The notes beneath the pieces are model-generated. The model was not told where the DNA came from. It did no database searches and saw nothing but the letters and a program-made list of their open reading frames with translations. From Agapanthus africanus (taxonomy: Eukaryota; Streptophyta; Magnoliopsida; Asparagales; Amaryllidaceae): a stretch of DNA of 64,000 nucleotides. Made by a program: the position numbers and the translations under genes. Where the stretch lies: positions 136,729,988-136,793,987 of the forward strand of contig JASDDO010000001.1 of the NCBI GenBank assembly GCA_030015575.1, written 5' to 3'. The first letter of the stretch is position 1; each line of letters begins with the position of its first letter. Below, piece by piece: positions 35,273 through 47,520 of this stretch.

Positions 35273-37562
35273 CTCTCCATTAGCTTCGTCTAGCTTTCGT
35301 TTGATGTGTTTTGCATTTCCGATCGACCAAAATTCCAAAAACCATATTTTGATCACATCAGTTTTCTGTTTGAAATTTTTGGTGTCGAAAAATTTTTCAG
35401 GTTGTATAAAAGTACTTTACTAGAAGAATTAAGGCCACTGGAAAAATACGATACACTGTTCCCTTCATCGAAGCGCGGAACCGCGGCATAACCCTACATG
35501 GAGCCGCGGTTCCGCGGCCGATTGAAGGGATCAGTGGGCTGTTTTTTTCCATTGGGCTTCTGTTGTGAAAATAGGGTTTTTGGGACATTAAAATTGGGCC
35601 CAGTATTTCTGTGAGTGCTACAGTATTGTTTGGGGGCCCACTTGTTAATTTTTGATCGATCGGATATTTTAAACACATTATTTCACAGTATTTACATTAT
35701 ATCTGCGACCGTGAATGTCACTCGATCGGTAAATCCGGTCTAACTGCTATAGCCCGGTTAGACGGATTTGCGAACGTGACTTTCACGTTGATGTTCTGTG
35801 TTTTGCTGTGATGTTGCGGATCGGTCGTGGGGATAGCCTGGATGCAATGCTAGTACAGTTGTTGTTGTATTATGTACATTTGATATTGCGGGACGAGAGT
35901 CCGACATGTGGACTGCCGTCACTGCCTGATTGTATTATTCTTTTGGGGCACGACCTGGTTGCGGTCGATGTACCCGGTGTATGTATATTTTACTTTCTGT
36001 ACTAGGATTACCCCGCGGAGGGGTGCACGGATAGCCGGGTTCTGGAGGGCAACAAGCCCGCATCTCAGGGCATTGAGACGGAGGGGGCTTCGGTCTGGAA
36101 TTGGCGGGCTATTCGCCGCACTCGTAGGGGGTACAGGTTGACCCAGGAGGGGTGCCCAAGTTACCGGATTCCGTGAAGTGCTGGGTGGTCCATTCACCGC
36201 GCTGAAGGGGGCTGCCTCGCTTCAGGTTTTGGCGGGTGACTTGCCGCGCCTGTAGGGGTCTAGGTTTTCTTTGCACAGGCTATCCACACGACCAGGGGAG
36301 CGTCGGGTTTCAGTAGTGGCTCTGTGAAACCCGGGGATCCCAGATATCTGTATTGTTCTGTGATGCTGTACATTTCTGTGATGTTGCATTTTATTCACGC
36401 CTTGAGCGAAATATAATATATTGGTATATATATTAGTAGATGTTGTATATGTTTTTCATCCGCGCTAGTCCAGTCCCCGCTCTGCCGTTAGTTAGCTAAC
36501 CTAACGGGTGATGACGGGACCCAGTGGCGAATGCGGATGGCATATACGTACGTCAGTATATTTTCGTTCTTTGTGGTGTGATCAATTGATGGGACTGCGT
36601 TGATTCGGATCAATGCAAGTTAAACAAACATATTCTGATGTTGTTGGAACACTTTTCAAAAAGCTTTTATTGCAAGGACGTTCACTTTTGTTTTGCATCG
36701 TGGTATTCATTTGGAATATCCTGCTCCTCAGTCGACGAGGCAAGGGCCGAGATCCCTTCACCGGGAGTGACCCCTTGGACAGAAGTTTGCGTCAGGGCAT
36801 TAACTTCATTATAGCCGATTACTTTTGCTTTGCATCGTGGTATTCAGTTGGAATATCCTGCACCCCACTCTACGGGGAAAGAGCCGAGATCCCTTTACCG
36901 GGAGTGACTTCTTTAGTAAAGGTTTTCGTCACTATATTTTCTAAAAAGCTATCCGTTCCTTCAACGATATCAAGTTCATTACGTTAAAGGTTTTCGCCAG
37001 AAACCATTCGTAGCCCTCCGTTGTTTCATATGGATAGTCAATAGTATTCAAGCTGTGTATGTTGGCCAAAGTCAAGGCACAGTGTTTGGTAGCTATTGGG
37101 GTATTCTTATGCAGCATAGATAGATGCGTTGGTTTGGGACAGTCGTACTGCCATTTTGGCCAAAGTCAAGGGTAGGTACGGGTGGATTCAAATTAACCTG
37201 GAGAATGACGGGTTGAACTTGACATGTGACTTATGATATGTTGGCCAAAGTCAAGGTCATAAGAGCATGGGGTAAAAATCACATCGGGAGTTTCAAAAGT
37301 ACTGAAACTTGCCAGATATGCGCATACCTTCTGGAGTGTGATACCGTGAGCGGATTCCGTCACGTTATCATGCGATGAGAGTTGGATCCCGATTCCCACT
37401 GATGAGTTGGTTTACTCCTCGGGTGACCCCGACTAATTCTTCTTTCAGGTTTGGATGAGAATTTGAGGTACAGTGGGAGGTTTCCTGATTAGAAAAAGTG
37501 ATAACCATTCTGATCTAGGATAGAGTGCACGCTGAGTGTTTCTTTTCTCTCTCTCTTTGGCA
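35273..37562 (+). other. Non-coding leader of D
   Basis: 2.3 kb with no gag frame. Hairpin 35454-35536; quasi-palindrome 36485-36507; duplicated CTTCACCGGGAGTGACCCC block (about 36715-36780 and 36845-36910); three TTGGCCAAAGTCAAGG words (37061, 37156, 37240); pyrimidine tract CTTTTCTCTCTCTCTTTGGCAG ending near 37563, like a 3' splice site. Confidence 0.75.
35454..35536 (+). repeat. Leader hairpin of D
   Basis: Inner arms GCGCGGAACCGCGG and CCGCGGTTCCGCGGCC, extended outward by TCCCTTCA/TGAAGGGA and CACTG/CAGTG. Near-perfect stem with a loop of about 20 nt. Confidence 0.8.
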
Positions 37563-40500
37563 GCGACCATTGACCCGACCCTAAGACTACGACTCAGAGA
37601 CCAAGTTGACCGAACCTTCTTAACACTAGCTTTTGGATTGTCAGAGTCGCTAACCTCATTGCCACTCCTACTTTTACCCTTTTCTCCAGGACACCCCGTA
37701 TTACTGCGAACGTCCACTTCCATTGGACAAAACCATCGTATGGTTATATACGAACTCGAAGGACTTCGAGGATGGTTTCTGGTTCTAGAGAAAAACGGAT
37801 AGGACTATTCAGTTGTCTTTTCTTTTCACCTTCTCTCAGGTTGCGAGTACTCCTTGGTTTAGGAGTAGTACACCTATTATGCAAATTGGATAGTCTTCTT
37901 CCAAACCATAGGCTGGTGCCGACCGGTAGGGAATGAAGAAAACCAGTTAGCCTAAACGGTGTACAGAAGGTATTAAGTTCAGACAAAGCAAGGGATTAGT
38001 AAGAGGGCAAAGTAAATTGCGACTGCTATTCACGACCAAACCAAGTTTTTCTTCGTCAATCCTAAATCACCTTTGTATTCTCCAGGACACTCCGTATCAC
38101 TACGAAGATCCCATTATATTGGATAATCCATCGTATGGTTATATACGAACTCGAAAGGAACTTGTTCCAGTTCGGGGATGGATCCTGGTTCAGGAGAAAT
38201 AGGAATAAAGTACATTCAGGTGTCTTTTATCTTCACCTTCTCTCGCGTTGCGAGTGCTCCTAGGATTAGGACAGTACACCCTTTATGCTTTTTGGATAGT
38301 CTTCTTCCAAACCATAGGCTGGTGCCGAACGGTAGGGAAAGAAGAAAACCATTTGGCCTAAAGGGGTGTACAGAAGGTAATGACTAAAGACATATGAAGG
38401 GATTTGGAGAGGTGGCAAAGAATTATACGGTTATAGTTGTGAATCTGGATAAGGAAGAGGCATTACTAGGAATACCAGGATACCCCGACGAAACATTTCA
38501 ATGTTTCAGTTTCACTGTGTACTGTTAAAAGAAAACTGATTTCCCGATTAGATACTTACTCCAGGGTATGTATTTACCAGGTATGATTCTCACTTCTGTA
38601 TGGTTTTACAGATGATGAGTGGGAGTAAGTTATTGGGAATAGGGTAATCATCCTCATTATATCGGGATTCGTTGTAATCGGTGATATTTGAGGAGATCAT
38701 CTGGGCTGTTTGCCGGTCGGCAAATATTTGGTTTTGAATATCCGCTGTTGTGCACCAATCTCAAATTGATATATCTGTACGTCTATTTTCATAGAGTGAG
38801 ATATACCTTTTGATATTATGTCGATGACATTTACCTATATCAGTGGATGGTTAGGTAAGGAGCATTAAACAGCGGTGTAATTCTTCTTAACCATAAGTAC
38901 AGTTTTCAACCTACGACACACAGTGAATGAGTTATCAGACTCAAGGGACTTATACAGAGTATTGTATGTTGTCCAGGGTCCATCAGGATAGAGGGGTTGC
39001 TCCTCGTACTATATTCAGTTTACTTATGACTTCTCTAATTTTTAGACAGGTGTTTCGTGGAAACACAGTGTCTGAATTTTGAGAAGTTATAGGTATTTGA
39101 GTAAAGTAGAGAACCAGGTATTGCAAGTATCGGGATTCTTCAAAGTGATCGAAGATGTAGATACTTGTGTTTGGTATTCAGTTGATAGTAATGGTTAAGA
39201 GAACTTGCTTCTCTTTCGGGTTACTCATAATTGGAAGCGTTCCTAAGTTGAGTAACGCTGATCGGCCTCCTTCCATTTAGTTGACATGTACTGGAGACAG
39301 CTGCATGATTTGAATCTGGTTTAATTAAATCAGTGTCTCTGGTTCTATATTGGATATAGAACAGTTCATATCTTAACGATGTTAAGGTACGGGGAGTTTT
39401 CCGGCTTATGCTTAAAACCAAACTCCGGATAACTCATAGGCACGTTTCTGTAATGGCTGTTTGTGGGTTGACCCAGGCTATGACGAGGGTTGACTTTCTA
39501 TCATCTGGAAGATCAATAGTGATATTGTTCTTCACTCGCCACAATTTTAAAAGAAATGGATTTTTTCAGAAAGCAGTAGTGGGAGTATGGTAGAACTGGA
39601 AGTGATTCCAGAACCGCAAACGATTACTGAAGATTTGATAAGGAACCTAAAGATTCAATCTGATTTGACATTCCATTGGCCACTCCGCAGATAAGGTGGG
39701 TAACTTCAGGCACCCGAGAGGTACTCCGGTAGCCTCAAGGACGGTGACAGGGAAGTTCTTGTTTACCCAGACTTACCATTGCTGTTGTTCCAGACTGTGA
39801 GACCCGGCAGGAGGATGAGTATAGCGTCGTTCTAAACTAGCTTTAGAAGTGCACGTCTATATGACTCTGGCAGAGGGTTGTCGTAGTCAGTGGGAGCAGC
39901 GGAAGCATTGGTGGACATCAGGCTGATGTCTATTTATAGACTAAAGCAGATATAGCGGAGATAGATCATCTATTTCTGATGTGACAGTTATAGGTTTGAC
40001 GTCATCAGAATAGGGGATGGATCTGTTGAGAAGGTAGTAGGGTGTGATATCCTGGTTTTGGATGACATACACAAAGTAGGAAGTAATATTCCTATACTAC
40101 GATCGGTTATACTTTGGTCGTCACACAGTGGTTTCTCCACAAAGGACTTGGACATTATATAAGACATACTGGTTACTAGATCTATAGTTTTAGATCTAGA
40201 TTTGGGTGGTTTCCCAATCAGGGTACTTTAACAGCATTCTATGAGTATTTAGAATGGACGACTCCTAGCACGGTAGTGTACCTGCAGGTGATGGAGTCAC
40301 CCTCTCTAAAGGTGTCTTATAGACTAAAGTAGAGAGGGATGTGCATGATTGGCAGATCACTTGCTTAGGCAATTGAGTCAATCATGAGATGTCAAGTACC
40401 ACACCAGATGTTGTTCTTGCACTAGATGCAATAAGTTGACATTGATCCAATCCTGGAGAAACAGTCGGAAGCAGTTTTAGAACATAAGTGGATGTTCTAG

Positions 40501-40969
40501 GGATATGATAACGACAGCCTCATTTGGGAGACAGTTATCATTCCAGGCTTCCAAGGTGACATGGACGACAAGGAGGTTGTCAGAGTTATAGTTTTTCCCT
40601 CTGACGAGGGGCAGTATTTTGGACAGGTGATCCAAGGCAATACTGAGGGAGGCATGGCGCAGGATACTGATTAAGTTCAGTTGACGATACAGTCTAAGAA
40701 GTTTGGATTTGGAGTTCATTTATGAGCTCGGTCCCATCAGACATCCAGACACTCTAAGACAGGTATTGCTCATTTCGGGAGATGGCTTTCTCCGCGAACT
40801 TGAGACATAGAGAGACATAGAAAGAAACTTCTAGGCGGATCCACTCGCTGAGGCTATCCCTCGAACGCAAGAGTTTCGCAAACATGCTTTGTGAGACTGA
40901 CTAGTAGAGGAATTGGGTGTTCGGTATCACACGGGCTGTGAGTATGCGACATCGCAATAATTAGCCTTG
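37563..40969 (+). pseudogene. Decayed Copia pol of D
   Basis: Colinear at the nucleotide level with X's pol. The RT box at about 40055-40100 reads LDDIHKVGSNIPILRSV in one frame and is followed by remnants of the linker and RNase H to about 40960. Protease and integrase motifs cannot be read in any frame. Sharing this decayed state with the older X while having near-identical LTRs shows that the source copy was already defective when it produced D. Confidence 0.78.
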
Positions 40970-40985
40970 AGTGCAAGTGGGAGAT
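40970..40985 (+). other. Polypurine tract of D
   Basis: AGTGCAAGTGGGAGAT adjoining the 3' LTR; intact, as expected for a recently mobile copy. Confidence 0.88.
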
Positions 40986-43184
40986 TGTTGGAGATAGTGC
41001 CCTCAGAGTCAATTATTGGATCACAGGCACGTGATTGCAATGATTGAGGGAGGACCTATCCCGGTACGACAGTCTCACTCGAGATGATAGTTTGCTATCT
41101 GGTTTACCTTTATCATCGTGTACTGCTTTAGGTGACCTGACAGGTCGCTATTGCACGTTGATAGAGCCCCTAGGATTCTTGCTTGACCACCAGCAGTATG
41201 AGGGCGATCATATAAGTGGGAGCTGGTAGTTTTTAAGCACATCCTTAAAAGGTCCCTAGTTGTAGGAGTTTCGAGACAGGGCATCGATTCTCCAGAGTAG
41301 ACTAGTGTATACAGTCGAGACCCCGACGAGGGGCGGTGGCCGGTCTCACAAGCCACTGGTGTCAGTTGGTTCACCTAAGATGTATACAGGTGCTCATTGG
41401 GTTATGAGTACACCGGACAGGACTCGCCGGGAACATGCTAGTTGGTCTTATACCTGACGTCAGATAGCAGTTCCCAGGTGACATGTGTACAGGTTAGTTC
41501 ATCGACCTGGGGATCGTCATTTGTCTCGTGTGAGTTCCCACTGTGCTTTGATTACTACCTTACCACGGCTCAAAGGAGTCGTGCAAACAGGTTTTAGTTG
41601 GGTACAGTCCCGAGCCACATGGAGGCAGTGAGCGGATCTTCAGGGGTTCGTCTCTCCCGGTATTGGGGGTGAGGTCGCGCTGTGTCTAGGAGAGCCATTA
41701 CACGAAGTCCTTGGCCAAGGCAGGAGATTTACTGGTAGGTATTCCAGTAGTATCTCAGGGTGTTCTGGACTACACTCCGACACGATTTGTACCGCTTTTG
41801 GGGGTCTGACTTTTACCAACCCCCTAGGCCCGACATGCGATGCTCATAGACGAACGGACCGGACTGTACGGATATTGTCACTGACAGGCTCAGTAGGGTA
41901 TTAGGATGAGTTCACTCATCGACGTCCCTTTTAGTCAATAGCTGGTGGCCCATCACGTATTGGCTTATACCTCTGACGTGCTAGTGGTTAAATCCACAGC
42001 CATAGTATTGACGAGTTTTTAGAGTCCACCACACTTCCAGTTACTCAAGCTTTCGGGCGAAACGCTGTAGAGGCCGTATGGAGATATGGCAGGGTCCGAT
42101 CAGATATGTGCGGTATTGTACGGATCAGGATCGGACGGTTTTGTACTAGTGGCCGTATAGTTATATGGCAGCGTTCGATCAGATACGTGCGGTATTGCAC
42201 GGATCAGGATCGGACGGATATTACTAGCCGGCTTTGGTTTAAGCCGGATCCTAGTATAGTACAGTGTAGATTTTGTCTCATTGCATTTGTATCCGGACGG
42301 AATACAGATGCGGGTGTGTATGCACAGTATCGGGGTTTTCCTGTAATTTATTACGGGACCAGTTTTCTGGAGTTGCCAGTTTGCATTCCGTTCCGGCCGG
42401 TTTTCCTTTGTTCTTTCCCGGCCGGACTTTTCCGATGGAGGGTGTTATTTGCAAGTTTGCAAATAACACATTGTGGAGGGTTTTATTGCATAAGGTTTGA
42501 TTATGAAAGCATCTTTGCTTTTCATGCATTTATTGTGAAGTGAATGGATTTGATTTGGATTTGAGTTTTGTGATAATTATGTTTGGATGTGATCACCCTC
42601 CTCCTTTTACTACCATCACCTCCCTTCATGATTCATAATCTTTGCTCCACCATTTTCTAATATGATAAATTTTTCATTTTGAAAAGAGAAGAAGAAGAGA
42701 GCTTCATCTTTGAGAGAGTAGCATTCTTGATCTCATTTTTGATGCTAGAAAAATGCAAGCACCATTTTTCTTACCTTGATTCCTCCATCATCTACAAATG
42801 GCAACAAACCCCAAATGAGACATGCACTCTACACTACATTCTACAGCAAATCTTGGACGCGTCGACTCGCCAGCTTCGCGCCCGAGTTGCCTCGGTATTG
42901 AGGTGGGAGCCCGTAAAAGATGCAGACGATGTGGTGCCCTTCCGGCGAGGAGGCGACGACCGGAGATCCCGCGAGGAGATCGGAGTGGAGATGAAGACCG
43001 GAGGACTCGGATCAGTCGGTATATCTCTAACCCATCTTCTAGTTAGCTTAGACTTGTTAATGGTTACGATCCGGGTGTTTAGTGCGCGGTGGTGCCGATT
43101 TGCTAAGTCCGCAAAATTAAAGTTTATCACCGTTTCCGCATTTGGCCGTCGGATTGACGGCCGGGGCACCGCCGTGCACTTACA
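40986..43184 (+). repeat. 3' LTR of element D
   Basis: 2199 bp, nearly identical to 33061-35259. It includes the GTGTTATTTGCAA hairpin at 42442-42469. Confidence 0.95.
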
Positions 43185-43189
43185 CAAAC

Positions 43190-45095
43190 CAGGTCTTTGA
43201 TGAAAACCTTTTGCAATGAGTCTAACCTTATAGGTTTCCACCTGCCCATCTACACTAAGTTTCCTTTTGTAGATCCATTTGCATCCAACAGGTTCTACCC
43301 CAGGTGGAGCAATATCTAAGGTCCACACTTTATTGGTGTACATGGACTCCATTTCGAATCGCATAGCACCCAGCCACTTATCAGAGTCCCTACTGATAAT
43401 GGCCTGCCTGAAACTGGTAGGATCATTTTCTTCCAAGATGCAATCCTCTCGAACCCCGTCTATGAGAAAATCGTAGTATCTCTTAGGCGGATGAGAAATC
43501 CTACCAGATCTGCGGAGTGGCTAAGGTTCGTCCGGGGTTATTGAATCCAGTGGTTCCTCCAAATCTTCAGTTACATTTTGTGGTTCATGGATTTCTCCCA
43601 GTTCTACCGAACTCCCACTAGTTTCTTTTGCAAGAAACTCCCGTTCTGAAAAGGTAGCATGGCGAGATATAAACACTTTCTGTTTCTCAATGTGGTAGAA
43701 CAGATATCCGAGTGAATGTTTAGGACATCCTACAAATTTACATAGAACTGACCGTGCCTCTAGCTTGTCCGGTTTCTGTGTTTTCACATAGGCCGGATAA
43801 CCTCATATCTTAAATCGCTTAAAATATGGATTTCGTCCACTCCATACTTCATATGGAGTCTTAGGCACAAATTTGGATGGAACGTAGTTCAATAGGTATG
43901 CCGCTGTCTGAAGCACATGTCCCCAGAATGAAAGAGGCAACTCAGCACTACTCATCATGGAGCGAACCATATCCAATAGGGTACGATTCCTCCGCACCGA
44001 TACACCGTTGTGCTGTGGTGTATAAGGAGGAGTAAGCTGAGAGAGAATTCTATTATCTTTTAAGTAATCTAGGAATTTCGTGCTTAAGTACTCCCCTCCC
44101 CTATCTGATCGGAGGATCTTGATACTTTTGCCAGCCTGGTTCTCTACTTCGTTTCTGAATTCCTTGAATTTCTCAAAATCTTCAAATTTGTGTTTCATAA
44201 GATACACATATCTGAATCTAGAGAGATCGTTAGTGAATGTGATGAAGTACAAGAACCCACCCCTTGCATGTATAGACATCGGACCACACACATCACTGTG
44301 TATGAGTCCCAAGAGCTCTGCTGCTCTTTCTCCATATCCGATGAAAGGAGATTTGGTCATCTTTCCTTTGAGACAAGACTAACAAGTTTCATAAGATGAA
44401 AATTCGAATGTATTCAAGAGTCCATCTTTATGTAACTTACTTAGTCTTTTCTCTCCGATATGACCAAGTCTACAATGCCAAAAGTAGGATTCGTTCGTAT
44501 CTGAACTCTTCCTTTTGCGTGTGTTTTGTACATTGAGGATTGTATTCTGATTTAGAACATAGATACCATTACACAGTGTACCTTCTGCAACCAGTACCTT
44601 ATCAAGGTAAATGTTCATGATATTTCTATCAAGAACAAAGTTATATCCATCTTTATCGAGTAAAGAAACTGATATGATATTGCAGACCATGGAAGGTATA
44701 TAGTAGCAATTGTTCAAAATTATTGTATTGCCATTTGGCAACACTAGGTGATATTCACCGACGGCTGTAGGATTAACTTGTGCTCCGTTCCTTACTCTGA
44801 GGTACATATCATCAGGTGCAACTTTCCTACTTTTTCTCAGTCCCTGCAATAAATTACAGATATGAGATCCTGATCCGGTATCTAGTACCCAGGAGGTAGG
44901 ACTCACCAAAAAGCAGTTCTCAATTACAATAACACCTGAAGTAGATGCAATAGTATGCTTCTTCTTCAACTGGGTCTCCTTGGAATCCATACAATCCTCT
45001 TTCCCTCGCTCACACTTATGACTGTTGTCATAAGTTAGAGCCGAACCGATGTTACCCAGCCCCGAATAAGAATTCGGATCGATCAAGCGATACAT
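43190..45095 (-). pseudogene. Element C pol, protease, integrase and RT fingers
   Basis: One reading frame runs from ATG at 45093-45095 to the D insertion, broken by three in-frame stops (44379-44381 TAG, 43803-43805 TGA, 43521-43523 TAG) and no frameshift. Protease: WVLDTGSGSHIC, with Asp-Thr-Gly intact. GAG-pre-integrase zinc motif: HCRLGH and then CETC, the first stop falling beside the Cys pair. Integrase core: IHSDVCGPM and LRSDRGGEY keep two catalytic Asp, but the expected Glu of GVSERRN is Val (codon 43995-43997). The C-terminal part includes KIPYEVW-like and YFYHIE-like segments. Then come the RT fingers (DKWLGAMRFEMES, VGCKWIYKRKL, YKVRLIAKGFHQ). The TGA matches a TGG (Trp) codon of related integrases. 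No gag precedes the ATG. Confidence 0.87.
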
Positions 45096-47508
45096 TTTAT
45101 TATCTTAATTAGGGCGTGAAATGGTTGCTACCTGGAGAGAGAGAAAAGAAACACTCAGCGTGTGCTCTTGCAAGATTAGATTGGTTATTAATTTATCTGA
45201 CCAGGATGGCTCCCACTGTTTCCTCAAATTCTTCTTCAAACCTTTAAAAGAAGAACTAGTCAGAATTAATCATACGTTACAATACTTTCTTAACCTTTCA
45301 GCTAGGCTAGTGTTGGTACTTCGAGAGAGGTTTTCCAATGCTTTCGCGAAGTTCCTTAATTATATAACCTCTTTTCCATGGAGGCGTAGCCCCGCTAACA
45401 CCGTTCTAGACACCTACTTGGTTTATAGCATTGATTGTTAAGTGAAATAATCTCCCGAGAGTAATCCGACTTATCAGTGGGATCGGGATCCAACTATCAT
45501 TGTGTGATGACCTAGATGGAATCCACTCTAGTCACCACACTCCAGAAGGTATGCTAAATCTGCAAGTTTCCTGTATGTTTGAAACTCCTGATATGGTTTT
45601 ACCCCTAAGACCCTAGTGGCCTTGACGGAGTCAACAAATCAAATAGTCCTAGTCAAGTTCAACCCGTCATTATCTGGATTGCATTAAACCCACCCGCATA
45701 ACCCTTGAAGGAGTCAACAAGGTTATACGACTGTCCTAACCAATCCCATATAGTGCTACAAACAAGCACCACCCAGCTACCGTACACTACGCCTTGACGG
45801 AGTCAACAAACGCAGCACGAATACTAAGTGTTACTTGTAAGAAATGACGGATGGCTACGGCTGGGTTATTGGAGAAAAACCCGTTAACGTAATGAACTTG
45901 ATATCGTTGAAGGAACCTGAGTGGTTTTACAAATATATAGTGGCGAAAACTTTGCTAAAGAGGTCACTCCCGGTGAAGGGATCTCGGCTCTTTCCTCGTA
46001 GAATGAGGTGCAGGATATTCCAACTGAATACCGCGATGCAAAGCAAAAAGTAATCGACTATAGTGAAGTTATTACCCTGACGCAAACTTCTGTCTAAGGG
46101 GTCACTCCCGATGAAGGGATCTCGGCTCTTGCCTCGTCGAATGAGGTGCTGGGTATTCATAACCGAATACCTCTGTGCAAAACAAAAGAGAACGTCCTTG
46201 CAATAACAGATTTTTGAAAATTGTTCCAACAACATCTTTTAGGTTTATTTTCTTGCATTAATCAAAATTAATGCGGTCCCACCAATTAACCTATCACGCC
46301 AGAAAAGAACGAAAATAAAATATACGTATATGCCATCCACATTCGCCACTGGGCCCCGTCATCACCCGTTAGGTTACTTAACTAACGACAGAGCGGGGCT
46401 GGACTAGCGCGGGTGCAAAACATATACAACATCTACTAGTATATATATATAAGTATATACAACATTGGTCTCAGGCATGATAATAATCAACATCACAGAA
46501 TCTCAGCCAACAATACAGAATGGTGGATAATCTTGGAGCCCCGGGTTTCATTTGAGCCGCAAATAAAACCCGACGTTCCCGGTCGTGTGGATAGCCTATG
46601 TAATGAAAACCAGTACCCCCTACGAGTGCGGCGAATAGCCCGCCAATTCTAAAATGAAGCCCCCTCCGTCTCAACACCATGAGAAAGAATCGCCTCTGTC
46701 TCAACGCCATGAGATGCGGGCTTGCTGCCTTTCTAGAACCCGGCTATTCGTGCACTCCACCGCGGGCTAATCCTAGTACATAAAAAGAAAATAATATGTA
46801 GAAACGGTGACATCGACCTCAACCCGGTCGTACCCCAAAATAATATACAACCCCGCAAAGACGGCAGTCCACATGTCGGACGCTCGCCCCGCAATAACAA
46901 ATGTACAAATGAATTTAAACTGTACAACAAACATTGCAACACTTGCTATCCATCACGACTATCCAACCAACATTACAGAACAAGCACACAACATCAACGC
47001 GAATGTCACGTTCGCAAAACCCGTCTAAAAGAACATATAGCAATCAGACGAGTTTTACCGATCGAGTGACATTCCCGGTCGCAGATAAAAGTGAATGTAC
47101 TATAAAATAAACATTTAAAATTTCGATCAATTAAACCTTTCCAAATAGGCCCCAAAAGAAAATCCAGCAATCAAATAAACTTGGGCTAAAACTATATATC
47201 ACAAATATCATATTTTCATGAAATAGAGCTCCAGAAAAAAATTTGAGTACTGTAGCCCAAAAATCGTCGTGGAAGCGCCGCCAAATGCGCCATTCTGCTC
47301 ATTTTCCGCGGAGGAAATTTGGAGTTAGGCCCCCAAATTTTTTATGTAGCTATATTTTCGCCTGCATGTAATTCTAAGATACTCAGAAAAATTTTAGGAC
47401 AACTTCGAAAATCGACAGCAAGCTCATGAACATAGATTCGTGATTCGGAAAAATTTATCAATCGAGATTTTAACCTTATGCAAACAAGCTAGTAGGCTTT
47501 ATGGGTAG
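45096..47508 (-). other. Non-coding leader of C
   Basis: 2.4 kb with no gag. In element orientation: quasi-palindrome (46365-46387), duplicated CTTCACCGGGAGTGACC block (45950-46020 and 46090-46160), three GTTGACTCCGTCAAGG-type words (45792, 45703 and 45620), pyrimidine tract TTCTCTCTCTCCAG (about 45128-45150) just upstream of pol. The GC-rich hairpin of A, B and D is not clear here; only a weak GC patch remains near 47270-47330. Confidence 0.72.
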
Positions 47509-47520
47509 TCTCTGATACCA
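47509..47520 (-). other. Primer-binding site of C (tRNA-iMet)
   Basis: TGGTATCAGAGA on the minus strand directly abutting the LTR; the last base departs from the canonical C. Confidence 0.85.

Larger units (their letters stand above)
33061..43184 (+). mobile_element. Copia LTR retrotransposon D (very young, pol-dead)
   Basis: Complete 10,124-bp element inserted in C's RT. Both LTRs are 2199 bp (33061-35259, 40986-43184) and by eye differ at about 6 positions (0.27%), five of them C/T or G/A. TSD CAAAC at 33056-33060 and 43185-43189. Primer site and purine tract are intact, but the 5726-bp internal region has no intact gag or pol. It must have been reverse-transcribed and integrated by proteins supplied elsewhere. 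Confidence 0.95.

Noticed and set aside
34754..35293. 179-codon frame in D's 5' LTR (and 42679-43200)
   Set aside because: Lies in LTR sequence over the U5/primer region, has no domain, and overlaps other frames on both strands that look equally open.
47270..47330. GC-rich hairpin in the leader of C
   Set aside because: Only scattered CCGCGG/GGCGC pieces remain and the arms do not pair well enough to claim the motif.
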